Source: Ischnura elegans (lineage: Eukaryota > Arthropoda > Insecta > Odonata > Coenagrionidae). Taken from it: a stretch of 64,000 nucleotides of DNA. The notes under the pieces were generated by a model. It worked only from the letters and a program-made list of their open reading frames with translations, made no database searches and was not told where the DNA came from. The translations under genes were made by a program, and so were the position numbers. Below are positions 11,451 to 23,583 of this stretch, one piece after another (within the stretch, counting starts at the first letter, position 1; each line of letters starts with the position of its first letter). Location: contig NC_060259.1 in NCBI RefSeq assembly GCF_921293095.1, forward strand, positions 51,131,812 through 51,195,811. Direction: 5' to 3'.

Positions 11451-12180
11451 CAAAAAACGTCAATGCATTCAGAGGAGTGATTCCTCAAAATGCTACTTAT
11501 CCTTTACTTCCGGAATCTCGGCAAACTGACCCACTGTCGCCTAAGAGGCGACATCCCCCCCTGTACGCGAGAATTTTTAAGGAAACCCAAATTCCTTTCA
11601 AACAACGATAGTTCGAAATATTTTTGCTTAAAATAAGTTTGGGTAACGGATTTTCCAAATGCGTGAATTTTGAAAGACGCGCCAGTTTTCTCAAGTGTGG
11701 AAGAGGCCGAAAATTCTCCATGTTTTGAAAACAGTTTGCAGGCAATATTGAAGAGGAAAGCCCATAGTGTTTTTGTGCTGTGGAATTCAATACTCTTTCA
11801 CGAATTTGTCTACAACTGGTGCAACAATGGTATTAAATATAGTTATCGTTGCTTTATGCCTTACCAGACGAACTAATTAAGGTTTAGTAGATACGGTAAA
11901 TGTCACGCGTCTTGAGATGCATGAAAAAATTCTCGTAAACAGAAAAAGATCTCTTCCATGCAAGAAATAATACCAACTGGACTACTTAAGATGCCTTGAT
12001 ATCTACAATAGAGTATTTGCACGTTTTTGGTGAGGCCTGTTAAAAATATCAGTTTGGTTTAATTAAGCAAAATTCCAACTCCTACAGTCGTACGACCATG
12101 GGCGAATTTGTTATTAACAAATAAACATTCCAAAATCAATGTTGCGCTTAAAACACTACGCCGCCATGCCAGACGGCTTG

Positions 12181-12188
12181 TGACGTCA
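12181..12188. promoter_or_regulatory. TGACGTCA (CRE-like) site upstream of the THAP exon
   Basis: A perfect palindromic CRE/ATF-type octamer lies 163 bp before the THAP start codon, in a locally less AT-rich stretch. The position is typical of a proximal promoter element. No TATA box was obvious. Function is inference. Confidence 0.35.
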
Positions 12189-12351
12189 ATCCCCATACTC
12201 AACTGACTGCAGTTCCTCCGATCATATGCGATTGATGGAAACCTTGTTTATTGTTGTTTACGAACACTGAGGCGAATCTGACGGAATAAACCATCTGTCC
12301 TACAATAAATTATTGGTATATTTCGTACAACAATTCTTTAAGTTCGCAGCC

Positions 12352-12735
12352 ATGAGCGAAGATAGATTAATGGCTTGTGGGACAAAATTCCGGAATGAAT
12401 ATTGTTTTGTTCCGATACGTGGGAGCAGCCGTGTTTCTACACCGAACAAGATTTTTGTGGATGTTCCCGATAAGCCTGAACTACGACGGAAATGGTTATT
12501 GGCAGCCCGGAGGGATCTTAAATCGATGCCATTATTACACACAAAAGTGTTTATTATTCCATTCAGAAAGGAGAGACTAATGCGTAATACTGAAGCATAT
12601 GTATGTTTGAGATGCAGTTATTCTTGTATACAAACGGCCGTGTATTCATTGATGATATACATTGCATATTTTTTCACTTCGGATGCTTACTTTCATTATG
12701 TATGCTTGATGACTATGGAAAAACATAATTGGTAA
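12352..12735 (+). CDS. THAP-type zinc-finger exon (probable first exon or degenerate copy)
   Basis: The ATG at 12352 has a strong Kozak context (gcagccATGa). Within the first 65 residues the frame matches the N-terminal half of a THAP DNA-binding domain of the kind common in insects: an NEYCFVP start, a TPNKIFVDVP block, then RRKWLLAARRD, which includes the invariant Trp. THAP domains bind DNA through a C2CH zinc site and occur in transcription regulators and in P-type transposases. The second zinc Cys, expected five residues after the first, is Arg (CGT, one transition from TGT). The usual C-x-x-H end (CEDHF) is absent; after about 12545 the frame becomes hydrophobic and unrelated, so either an intron starts there or the copy is decayed. 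An in-frame upstream ATG at 12313 is less likely. The family call is fairly firm; gene versus relic is open. Confidence 0.5.
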   Translation: MSEDRLMACGTKFRNEYCFVPIRGSSRVSTPNKIFVDVPDKPELRRKWLLAARRDLKSMPLLHTKVFIIPFRKERLMRNTEAYVCLRCSYSCIQTAVYSLMIYIAYFFTSDAYFHYVCLMTMEKHNW

Positions 12736-13823
12736 CGTCAGTATTTTAAGCATTTATACTCGAAAAGCAGATATAAACAATGTTGGAGTGGAAAAGGAAA
12801 ATTTAAAGAATTTACACTGCAGTAAAGAATCGTAAAGAAAATAACGTTACGGTAAATGTATAAATGGTACAAATTTGATGCATTGCAAATACCTACATGC
12901 GAGCAATTAGTAACACATTTTTACTCCTAAAATGTTATAGTTGAGGAAACACAACAACCTGCCTCCCTACATTTAAATTTTCAAATATTGACAGCATAAA
13001 AGTGCGGAAACATAGGGAAAAATAGTTTACATAATGAATAAAAAACTATGCAAAATTACCCTTACTTGTACTTATTTATTGCTCATCATATCACAAATAG
13101 CACTACCACGCACACATTTCACGAGCTGTCTTTTTGATACCTACTTATAATCAGTATATGCCGAATCAACTATTTCAATGAAGAACTTGGCTCACAATAA
13201 ATATAAAACACTATTATGTAACACTAATAAAGCATGATTATCGGTTTTCCAATCACTCTGAACACACTAAAAGAATTTGCACTCCTTGAAATTCGTAAGG
13301 ATTCTTCACATCTCACTTCCCACACATCACTAACAACTTAGAATCAGTTTACGTTATTTCACGTTAACATTGCGAAGACAATTAAATGAATAGTCTGAAA
13401 CAAATTACCTACTAAACCCGTTATTGTAACATCAAAAAACTTAGAATTTCACTATCACTCCTACCGTAACCAAAATATGACCAAAACAATAACGAACAAA
13501 ATCGCAACGAATATGCGTGAAATGTAAACACTGACTAAATCTCAAAATGAATTGGCAATAGGTTTAATACGTAATAAAATCAAACAGAACTTAGAAGCGA
13601 ACAAACGAATGCAAATTAATACGCGTTCGATGTATCCCTAAAGCACAACTAGTCCAAATATGAAACATCCCCTTCGCAATAGTCAGATACCTTTGATCGA
13701 AATGCATACGGTTGGTTGAACCAGCATGGAAGAAATAAATTCCTCGAAGATGTTACATTCACAACTCACTTCACTCTTTACTTCATCGTCTATATGCAAT
13801 CGAGTTAGAGACTTAATTGTTGG
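12736..13823. other. No recognised gene
   Basis: AT-rich, with no convincing exon. It could be intronic to the THAP exon but nothing proves it. Confidence 0.4.
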
Positions 13824-14036
13824 ATGAAACGCTTCACGAGTCTATTTTCTCCCAACTCGGGAGAAAATGAAGTTACAGACCTTACAAAAACGAAGATAGG
13901 CCCTAGGTATACACCGATCACGAAGGAGTCAACGTCTGCGAGGTTATTTGAAGAAGCCTTAACGAAACCAGGTTCCATTTTGCAAATTTACTTGCAGAAA
14001 AATGAAGAAATATCGCGTAAAATACGTGAAATATAA
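13824..14036 (+). CDS. Unrecognised 70-codon open frame
   Basis: A hydrophilic, Lys/Glu/Thr-rich frame ending in IYLQKNEEISRKIREI. It lies 1.1 kb downstream of the THAP exon on the same strand. No domain is recognised and no splice signals were judged convincing. Confidence 0.15.
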   Translation: MKRFTSLFSPNSGENEVTDLTKTKIGPRYTPITKESTSARLFEEALTKPGSILQIYLQKNEEISRKIREI

Positions 14037-14208
14037 GTTATTCGTCAATGCTCCCGTCTGCTTGCAACTATAATATGGGAGATGACGTCACGTAACGAAT
14101 AGCCAATTACAGGTCGTTTTACCCTCCAGAATTTCGATGCTAAAACAAAGGTTATTAAAACTTAAATAATAAATTAATGACAAAACACATGGAATTTTCA
14201 TTAAACAT

Positions 14209-14418
14209 ATGAGAACTTCAAACATGTATGCACTAAATGGAAAGGGTTTCATGCTTATTCCTCACCCATGCAAACACTCTATTTTACAGGTTCAAAAATT
14301 GGTTCAACTACCTGCTAAAGTAAAGAGTCTTCTTATACTTGATCTATTCCTAGAGGAATCATACGAGCTTAGTGAGGATAAAAGTGACAAATCATATGAT
14401 CATAATGAGTGTGTTTAG
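14209..14418 (+). CDS. Unrecognised frame, possible terminal exon
   Basis: A ttttacag/G acceptor-like site falls at about 14283-14290. After it the frame runs about 43 residues (Leu-rich, then an acidic SEDKSDKSYDHNE tail) to a stop at 14418. It might be a last exon, but no partner exon or family is recognised. Confidence 0.15.
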   Translation: MRTSNMYALNGKGFMLIPHPCKHSILQVQKLVQLPAKVKSLLILDLFLEESYELSEDKSDKSYDHNECV

Positions 14419-14921
14419 GATTTTTCCTTCGCAATAACAGTGGGAATATGAAAAAAACATTAATTTATTACTTTTGTAATTGAAGTATTAAAATTTTCGC
14501 ATCATATATAATGCGACTAATCATTTATTTCATTATCAAATCTCTCAGCCCCAAATTACAAATTGCAATGGCGTTGACTTAAGCGTGAAATGAGCGATGG
14601 AATATTATTTATGACATTTATATTGTTGTAAAACTTAATATACTGCAACTAAATAACAATTAATAATACTACTTACACACAAAAATAACTTACTTTCGAA
14701 TTATCAAATCAAAAAATATGGGAATATACCATAAAATCAAATGTATACGTAATGATAGCGGTCTTATTATTCATTTTTTAAATAAAAACTTACTGCAAAT
14801 ACACAGAAAATAACTTGAAATTCGGAATAAGCGGATCAATTGATCAATAAAATGCGTACATAATAATAAAAGCGTTAATAAGTTTGTCCGGAATTTTCGA
14901 TTTGCGACCACTATGCGGCCT

Positions 14922-15232
14922 TAGGGTGGTCCTTATTTTCGAATTTCTTTTGGGACGCCCCCTAGTTTTGTTCCATTCGGTGAGAAAATTAAATCATGAA
15001 AATTATTTTAGCAATCGGACACCGGGAAAACGGGCCGCATCGCACTTAAAGTTTTGAAATTTTGGTAATTTTGGGTGTTTTTCGGAGATGATTTCACTCT
15101 AGGATTATTCTATGACTTTTCGTCTTAAACAACGACTCATTAGACATTTGCTGAGTATCACCTCAAATTTCTTTCATTTCTGCCCTTTGGTTCCCGAGAT
15201 ATCGCACCGAGATATGAGCGCGCGCCACCCTA
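14922..15232. mobile_element. Candidate short TIR element
   Basis: TAGGGTGG at 14922 is mirrored by CCACCCTA ending at 15232. The enclosed sequence shows no coding. Flanks show no matching 8-bp duplication, so the boundaries are tentative. The terminus resembles hAT ends. Confidence 0.3.
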
Positions 15233-15599
15233 GTCAGACAATTTGTGTGGCAACGCGGGTTGCGTACTCTCAATATTTGTTGATCATTTTCACTCATTGA
15301 AAAAGCTTAATATGATTTTTAAGGCTACAATGAAAAGAGGAAAAAAAACATAATTGTAGGATCAGGCACATAGCCAGGGGGGAGTGGCTTGGGGGCTTCA
15401 GTCCCCCCCCCAAATTTTTTTCTCTTGCAGTAACAGACTGCCAAACAATCGCTATCGAGATAACTTAACCAATGGCACTTAACCTCTGACTTTCTCTTGA
15501 CTATTCAAAGTTTTGGGCAGTGATCAGGATCTCAGAATGGAAATTGTCTCAAGAATGCATGCTGGGTAAATAAATTCAACCTCTCAATTACCTATACCA

Positions 15600-15990
15600 G
15601 AAGATTCAGAGGTGAATAAAGGCCGAGGTTTTTATGATAACAGGGACAAGATGAAAAAGGAAGGCTTAATTACATCCATTGGTAAAGAGATGAGGGAAGC
15701 ATACCTTAAAAAGTTACTCTCAGAGAATAGAGAAGAAAGTGATTATACAATGCATGTAGAAAATGAAACTGATTTGCCCACCACGCTAAGTTCTGCATCA
15801 CATGTAGCTATGCAATGCATTGAAATTAAACAAACTTCTAAAACCCTAAAACATGAAAGAGCTACTAGCCATGGACACATACTGGGAGAACTATTGAAGT
15901 ACGGATCAGAATCACAGAACAACTAAACAGAATTCTTCACCAATTTATGCCTAAATGGGGAAGACGTTCCAGAATATCGAAGTGTTTCTA
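15600..15990 (+). pseudogene. LINE fragment: linker and start of RT domain
   Basis: The frame ends in the typical entry to a non-LTR reverse transcriptase (a degraded ALK..KAPGPDGI..ELLKYG motif seen as TLKHERATSHGHILGELLKYG), then stops. A shifted frame continues with a QLNRILHQF-like and EDVPEYRSVS-like stretch, as in RTE/Jockey-type elements. No endonuclease or catalytic Asp pair is preserved. It may belong with the RT fragment at 23.2 kb. Confidence 0.55.
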
Positions 15991-16629
15991 ATACATCTCC
16001 ATTACCGTGAAACCCATGTTCACCGACACCCTTGACTTGAGGACAGTATTCAATTCCCCGGCAGAAGGATATGCATTTGTATAAGGATAGAACCTCTAGT
16101 ATACGCACTCTCCCACTTTTGGACACGGACACTTTTTAGATGAAATTTTACTCTTTTACAGACACCATGGCCATGGGTTTTCTGACCGATCTCTCAAAGT
16201 TGGAAAGTTATTTTTTCCTTTAAATATAGCGTTTATGAATAGCTGGTGGCAAGGGGACACAGAAAATGATCAAACCATTGGACATACAAAAATATGTGAT
16301 GCAACATTGTACAAATGTATTGCAATGTAAGACGTGCATAGGGTGACCACTGTTGTCAAGCAATCAGCTGCTAATGATTGATAAGCATCCAATTATCATC
16401 TATCTTCTGTTGGATGTAGAACTCTTATCTTCTAGACAGACCATCTTTCAGTACCTCTCCGACTGTGCCATCTAGCCGTCACTAGTACATTGTGACAGTT
16501 ATTACTGTTTTTGGTCTAGGGGGCATCTCACTTTTAGTATGCAATGCTGAAAAGTAAAATTCTTTCTTAATGAGAGATAGTATAGGTGTTGTAGTATGGG
16601 GATAAAGAAAAGAGAGGGGTCTGTAATTT
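15991..16629. other. No recognised gene
   Basis: No family resemblance seen between the LINE fragment and the pogo-type transposase relic. Confidence 0.45.
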
Positions 16630-17805
16630 AGGGCTTCATTTCGGTGTGAGTAAAACTCAAATCACTGACATTCTGAAGCAGAAGGTGACCATTATGTGGT
16701 ATTGAATGGAAAATCATTATGAATTCAATAAAAAGTGATCCCATCAGGAAAAAATTGGACGTTGTTCTCTTCAAGTGGTTCACAAAAGTGAGGAAAAATA
16801 ATTTTCCATCTATGAACCACTTCTAAAAGATAAAGCGCTTGATCTTGCAGTGGCACTGGGAATAGAGAACTTAAAAGCCTCAAATGGCTGCCTGGAAAAA
16901 TTCTGTTTAAGATATTATGCTTAGTTTAAAGCTATGCGTGGGGAGGTAGCATATATATGCAGAGACGGTGCTATGAAGAGGATTGAAAGGTTACCTGTGC
17001 CGCTGGTAAACTTCAACACTAAAACTGGGACACCTACAATGCAGATGAAATAGAATTGGGCCTTACCTAACAATCCCTGGCCCTTAAATCAGAAAAATGC
17101 TCTGGAGGTAAGGCATCTAAAGATAAGCTGATGTTCTTACTTGGCACAAACATGGAAGGTGATTTTCTGAGACCACTGACAATCGGAAAAGCTGAAAATC
17201 CAATGTGCTACAGAGGAGTGAGTAAAGATAAACTACCGATTATATGGAAATCAAATAAGAAGCCTTAGATAACTATGGAGATAATAACAGAGTGGTTGCT
17301 TAATCTCGATGAAACAATGAGAAAGGCAAAAAGAAAGATTACGCTACTTTTTGACAATGCTCCTTGCCATCCCAATTTTAAGTTAAAAAATATAAAATTC
17401 ATTTTCTTCCCTCCAAAAACTACAAGTGTGCTACAACCAATGGACGAAAGCTTAATTAAAAACTTGATAATCCTCAATATACATTTATTTTTTTTAAATA
17501 TGCATTTATAAATTTCACCACGGGAATCGTCACATTCATATGGATAAGTCTATCACTCTCCTTGAAGCAGTATTTCGGATTGATTGAGCAATCAAAAACG
17601 TAAAAAGTTCAGCTGTGCTTAAATTTTTTATTAAATCGGGGTTCTGCAACATTGAATAATCACCCAAGGTAGAAAATGTTTCAAATAACGGGCAGTTAAA
17701 CATTTTGTTAAATGATGCAGGTGAAAATACTGAATATGCGAGCATTGATTCTAATCTGTTGACTGTTGACCATGAGGTTGACATGGAAGAAATAGGGTAG
17801 TTTCC
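16630..17805 (+). pseudogene. pogo/Tigger/jerky-type transposase pseudogene
   Basis: Read through several frameshifts and stops, this resembles a CENP-B/jerky-type transposase. An N-terminal helix-turn-helix (FGVSKTQITDILKQK, about 16640-16690) is followed by a CENP-B-like stretch. The DDE_1 catalytic core contains the hallmark LLFDNAPCHPN at about 17345-17375 and FFPPKTTSVLQPMD just after (17275-17511 frame). A C-terminal SLLEAVFRI...FIKSGF-like region runs to about 17650. The family cuts and pastes DNA at TA dinucleotides. A piggyBac element is inserted at the TTAA at 17806, just past the coding relic. Terminal repeats of this element were not found. Confidence 0.75.
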
Positions 17806-17809
17806 TTAA

Positions 17810-20425
17810 CCTGGATCCGCCCAATGTAACATAAATGTCACACCCTGTATCGCTCCACTGTAATGGCTCTTGCATCGTTCGGGCACGGTATATTGTTGTG
17901 TTTTATACCTTATAAGAAAGAGGAAGCTAGGTGCTTCAATTCAAGGTAAAAATTGTCAAGTGAGAGTGAAGACCTATCCTTTGAGTACCCCTGGTACTTA
18001 TGCGCCTTCCCTAGACACTAAAAATGGACGTTCGCTTTGTGTAAATATTTAATTTTTTCATTAACTATATGCGCTACAGCGACAATTTTTGGTATGTATC
18101 AACATAATGATACAAAATTATTAATAATACATTAATATGTTTGGTATTGCTTTCCATTTCTGTAATATACTCTGATAAATGTTACTGTGACATAAATGTC
18201 ACATTGGGCGGATCCCTATGCAAATCTTCAAAGTTTCGAATTTTATGCTCTAGTTAGAATTTATTCCATTTTCAACGTTTTTTCCTTCGTATTCCCGCCA
18301 AAAGATTTATTATTTATCAATAAGTCGATAAATTTGCATTTATTAACTTTTATTCCGGTAATTACTTTTGAATTAAATTTTTTAATATTAGGGATATCGA
18401 TAGCTCAGAGATATTACACTGTGTGAAGCCAAATAGCTTCCGGAAAACGAAGACTTTGACGAAGTACAATATACCTTGAGCTACCAGAAGCAGCAATTGT
18501 CACTGATGAGGACATTGCAGATGACCAGGCTGGTGGACTTGTGGAAAATTTAACGGGAAGACAACTTCGGGCAAGAGTGGAGCTTGTTTTGCAGCTTGAT
18601 AATGATAATACTAATGAATTTCAAGAGAAGTCCTGAAGTATTTCGGTACCAGTTAGATGTAAGGAAAAGGATTCGAAGTCAACGAAGCTTACATCACTTC
18701 TCCAATAGAAAAAAGTAAAAAGAGAAGCTGCCAATTTGCGACAAGAAGGTCATTTTGTAAGAAATAGGTTATTCCCCGAAACAGATCTTCCTGAATAGAG
18801 GGAAAAATTAAGTGTAGAAATTTTTTAAATAGTTTTTTCGGATGACATTCTTTTTTCTCATGGCAGAATTAGATAATTATACTACTTCTATTGTTTTTTC
18901 ATCTTCTAGCATCAGTAAAGAGGAGATGAAAATTTTCATTGGGATTTTACTGTTATGAGGTTGTAACTGGTTTCCATCCAAGCGATGCTCCTGGGAAGAT
19001 TCTGGGGGTGCTCACAACTCAATGGTTACTGTAGCCTAGCGAAGGAATAGGTTCTTTGTGATGAGTAGACCTTCACTGTGCAGACAATACGATGCCCGAC
19101 ATAATAGACAAATTGTGGTAGCTTAGCCGTAGATAACTAAATTGAAAGAACGTTTCAGAGGGATTTTTCCCACTGAAAAAACTCTCTTTTGGCAGGAGTA
19201 TGATTGTGGAGTATTTTGGTATCCATCCTTGCATGTAATTCATTCGGCGGAGGACAATCAGTTTTGGTGGTAATGGTGGAATATTTTCCTTGACTTTTGG
19301 ATGTAGCTGTTCACAATCTGAAGCTGTTCACAATCTGTTCACGAGCAAAATCTGGTCATTGCATGTCACAATTAGAGATCAGGCGTGTAATAATGCAAAC
19401 ATTACTGACCATACATCGATGCAAAGGCAAGTATAGCCGCCGTACTACTTCATTTTCAACAGAGGCAGACAGTGAAATATGTTACGATGCTAATGATCAA
19501 TTAGTCTCAAAAGATTGCGTCGCCGTGCTGGAGAACAGTGTACTTCCGTCAAATGCACTGCATGCGATGCATGAAATATGGACAAATATTGCTTTACTAC
19601 TTACCACTCAAAATGGTACGTATACGCCGGCATTGAACTCTAAAGCAATCAATTTAGTTTATATGAAACAAATTGATTCAAATTTAATTCAATTTTATAA
19701 GGTATTACACCCTTATATGTTGTGAGAATATTTTTCAAACATGTATATTTATTCTATGTATTTTCCAAAATTGGGAAATGCATTTTCAACTATTTTACTT
19801 ATTAGCCATGTAAAAATATTATTTAAATGTACCTTCAACAAATCCATTGATTGTGTCAATTCAAGGTTCTGTAATTTCATAACACTACTGCCGAAAACTT
19901 AAATTTATACATAAATTTAAAATAATTTTTCTTGATGTGTATTTGACAAGTTTATAATATAAACATTATAAATTTAAATATACCCCAAACTTGTGAAATA
20001 GCATTGAAAAAATCCAAAACACTTCTACATCTTAAAAAATCACAATTTACATTGAAAAATTTATGAATCGCGGGCAATGGAACTCTGAAAATTATTGCTA
20101 AATTTTTAAACAATTTACTTTAAATTTAAACAAAAGCTTGAAAATAGTGTACGTAATTAATAATATGTTTTTCTAGTGTTTTTTTATCATTTAAATGAAC
20201 AGTGCAGCTCAAATGCGGAAAATATTTGCTTTTTCTGGGGAAATATTACCTTGCACCAAAAGACAACAGATCCGCCCAATGTGACATTTATGTCACAGCC
20301 TGTATCTCGGAAACTACACAACCGATCAACGAAATATTTTCAGAATGTAGTAAAAATGAGACCCTTACCATTCCCCTAGAATATGAATTATTAATCTCAA
20401 AAAAAATATTTTGGGCGGATCCAGG
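17810..20425 (+). mobile_element. piggyBac element, 2.6 kb
   Basis: TTAA stands on both sides (17806-17809 and 20426-20429). The termini are inverted: CCTGGATCCGCCCAA at the left and its reverse complement at the right. A subterminal motif built on gatccgcccaatgt plus tgacataaatgtcaca recurs inside both ends (about 17812, 18185-18213, 20270-20296), a likely transposase-binding arrangement. It contains a decayed transposase and sits next to the pogo-type relic. Confidence 0.9.
18430..19725 (+). pseudogene. piggyBac transposase pseudogene
   Basis: The acidic N-terminus is recognisable (DEDIADDQAGG, about 18505). It is followed by the domain-1 block ISKEEMKIFIGILLL (about 18913-18956), a W.D..GAHNSMV/RNRFF block and the KLNERF-like stretch near 19145. 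Frameshifts and stops intervene. The last open part (19297-19725) begins with the C-terminal LDVAVHN-type segment. One frame over, a cysteine-rich tail (C..VKCTACDA...YCFTTYH) is readable at about 19530-19615; this is the zinc-binding domain that recognises the TIRs. It cannot encode active enzyme. Confidence 0.8.
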
Positions 20426-20429
20426 TTAA

Positions 20430-21380
20430 TCAAAGAAAACGAAATGCATTGATAGCTATTCGTTACCCACCATTAGGGTATTCATAATATACAAATTATT
20501 TGCTTTTAGAAATCCCAGTTTGAACGAATGGCAATGGTCAATTTTAACCGCATTTGAAAGAGGCCAGATTGGCGCCCATGCGATTCCACTCCACATGACG
20601 TCACAGGGACCTAGTTTCTAGACGAGAGGATAGGAGTTTTACATTGTCTGAGATTACCAATGCATGCATGAGTCACAGAGCTCAGGGAAGCATCTCTTAA
20701 TAATCACTTATTAAAATTGTCTAAGGTCGGAAAGTTTCCTTTGTTTTATAAGGTAATAATAATTCATATTTAAGCCAAGCGCTACCTGCTAGCAGGGTAC
20801 TCTGCTACCTGCTAGCAGCCTGCGTCATAACAGCGCTCAAGCCTCGCCTCAAGGTCACCTCAAAGGGTGGCAGCGGGAACCAGAAATGCGTCACACGGAC
20901 TTTACCCATCATTCCTACTTAGCCGTCGCGTTTTTGCGGGCTAGAAAAAATTTCTCTTTATGGTTAATCGCGAAAAATAGATATCGTCATTTGAAAATCT
21001 AAGAGCATGAAATGCGTACTCCAGGAGTAATAATCTTTCGATTTAGGCAATAAAAATGATAGGAAATCACCCTATTATTAAAAGGACTCTGGCTGAAGGA
21101 GATGGCAAAATCAGTGAACTTGGTGACAGTGAACCTGAGCCTGAAGTGGAAGAGATGCTTTTGCATCAAATTGAACTGTTGCAAATGTTTTGCATCCCAA
21201 AAGGCAAGAGGGAGGCACTAAGCAGCCTATTGATGTACAAATAAATTTTTACATAGAATTTGCAACAAAAATAAAAAAACAAACCAAAATAAGTGGTTTA
21301 TTTACGCCTAAGTGAGCTACATATGTATTTGTATGTATACACACTAAAATGCATAATGCTTCAAGAATTATGAATACATC
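20430..21380. other. Unassigned stretch; short frame at 21056-21244
   Basis: Contains a TGACGTCA at 20596-20603 and a short direct repeat (gctacctgctagcag, twice near 20785-20817). The 62-codon frame at 21056-21244 has an acidic centre (EPEPEVEE) and an LLHQIELLQMF helix, followed within 30 bp by aataaa-like signals. No family is recognised; it might be the 3' end of a retrocopy or an exon. Confidence 0.25.
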
Positions 21381-21638
21381 CAGTGGCGCCGACTCCATGG
21401 GGCCTGAGGGGGCCCGAGCCCCCTCAAAAATTTGTTATGGGTGTGAGAAAAATGTTTCAGGCTTGTTGATTTTCCCCGGAGTGTCCAGATATCGAGATTC
21501 GAGTTATCAGGGTTCTAATGTTGATCATATAATTCTTCTAAATTTCTTAAAAAACTTAAAACTTACTGCTTATAAAATTTCCAGGGGCAAGATACCCGGT
21601 TTGGGCCCCCCAATATTTTTTGTAAGTCGGTATCCCTG
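21381..21638. mobile_element. hAT MITE, family 1 copy A
   Basis: Ends CAGTGGCGCCGAC and GTCGGTATCCCTG form imperfect inverted termini. Flanks are AATACATC and AATACATA, an 8-bp duplication with one change. An inverted relative lies at 30788-31041. Confidence 0.85.
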
Positions 21639-22059
21639 AATACATAGGTATGTATTACACCATCAAAAAAATTATTTATAGCCAATTGGATCTATTTCCT
21701 AACCCTTAACTTCTCCTCTTGAGGAAATTAGTTATTACTCAGGAAAAACAAATAATATTTTGTACATACTAGGAATCATTTATAATCATTTGAATCAATT
21801 TTCAACCTCCTTTACTTCCCTTTTTCAGGATAGCACACCTAATATCTCAGCACATAGATATTTGCAATTTATTGCCATATTAACTAGTTAAGGACTGTAA
21901 AAATTCTCTAACAATAAGCGTGAAGGGAACAACACTTCCTAGCAACAAAGTCCTTCTTCATTAAAATTTGAAACAAAATGAAAACACAATCATAATATAT
22001 ACACTCACTTGAGAGAGTGCAACATTTGAATACAGGTCAAAAATCCAAGAAAATATATA

Positions 22060-22765
22060 CAGTAAAACCTATATGTAATGAAACTCTTTACATCGTAAAC
22101 CTCCATACTTCGTACCACCCCTATACGGTCCCGTCAGATTTACATGTAAATTTATAGGCAAACCTCTTTGTAGTGAACCTCATTATCTCATAAAACCTCC
22201 ACTTATCATACCAAGGATATATCCCCGAGACAGCCAAACTACCTCAGCAAATCGTACCAAGACAACTAGAGACCATTAATGCAGCTACAATTACGTACCT
22301 ACAAGGAATGACATTTTCAGCAATAAATGTTTCATCCATATTTTTTTTCTTATATGTACACCTTTATTATGTTGTAATTTTCATGTTAATCATTTGTTGT
22401 GGCCATTTTGATCCATATGAGAGCATACCTAATAGTAAATAAGAAAAAAGGCATCCAACTATACTAATAATTTTAAGTGACTGTTGAATTAAGAGAGATC
22501 ACATCGTTTCTCTCCAATCATAGCAAAAATCATGCAATAGTGCTCGTTTTCTGTAATTATTAAATGATAAATGCATGTTCACTAATGCATGCATGTTTGT
22601 TTAAAGACATAAATAGGTATAATGGTTTAAAAGACAGTAGCACCTCCATTTTCGAAGGATATGAAAAAATGGTGCCTATCAGTGAAACCTCTCCGTGGTG
22701 AACCTCCATACATCAAATTGCCCATATTTTGGTCCCCTCCATTACGATGTAAAGAGGTTTTACCA
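22060..22765. mobile_element. pogo-type MITE (TA-flanked), 706 bp
   Basis: The left end CAGTAAAACCTATATGTAATG and the right end (reverse complement TGGTAAAACCTCTTTACATCG) are inverted and flanked by TA. Blocks such as aacctcc and tacatcgtaa recur inside near both ends. No coding capacity. TA targets and CAGT termini fit pogo/Tc1-mariner. Confidence 0.75.
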
Positions 22766-23214
22766 TATATATTTGTGAGCAAAAGAATTATGATATTTGG
22801 TTAGTTCCAAATTATTTTGAACTATTCAGGCATGATATTTGAAATTTTTGACTGCCTTAAAGTCCATACTATAATATTAGTGGAGTAAAATAAGGAGTAG
22901 AAGTGAGATATTCTTTGGGTCACCTCATACTTGTGGACAACTCTCACTCACTCACTCACACTGCTAGTGTTCATAAGTGAGATGTTTCACTGTATGTATA
23001 TAAAAAAGGCAATAAGACGGAATCCATTGATTATTTCTGAATAGTGTAACTAGTTCATTTACCAGAATACCTATATGGCTAAATCATAAAAGCAAAATTG
23101 ATAATGCAGACAAAGACTGAATAACAAGTTGGGTTAAGAGAATGAAAGCCCACTTCAGACAATCTGCTTCATTCAACACAAATGAGACAGCAAACTTGGA
23201 GTGCATCAAAGACT
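22766..23214. other. No recognised gene
   Basis: Includes a short (tcac)n microsatellite at about 22943-22961. Confidence 0.5.
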
Positions 23215-23520
23215 TAAAAGGTGATCACCTCATATATGTAGATCTTAAAAAATCATATGATACTATGCAAAAAATTTAACTGTGGAAGGCCTTGGAAATA
23301 TCTAGCATATCCCCTGGCTTAATATAAGCCATTAAGAAATATGTATAAGAATAGCAGGGCCAAAATTAAAATGGTAATTGACTTATCTCAGGGATTTATG
23401 ATTAATAAAGGACTGTATACCCCCATACTTTTAAAAACATACCTAGCTCAAGTGTCTAAGAAGCATAAAGTGGAAGAGATGCTTGTTGCATCATACGCTG
23501 GAGTGTTGAAAAGAGAAATG
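23215..23520 (+). pseudogene. LINE reverse-transcriptase fragment
   Basis: Translation across frames gives a degraded RT domain: VDLKKSYDTM (the F.DLEKAYD box), LWKALE.SSISPGLI.AIK, then YKNSRAKIKM...LSQGFMINKGL, corresponding to the region before the RQGC..SP box of RTE-like elements. Stops interrupt it and the catalytic ADD box is missing. Confidence 0.65.
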
Positions 23521-23583
23521 TAACTATACAGTGCTGCTTAGCCTTTAAATGAAAGTACTTCATGTATAAAAAGTTCCCTCACA

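Noticed and set aside
22943..22961. tcac microsatellite as regulatory array
   Set aside because: A short simple repeat with no further signal.
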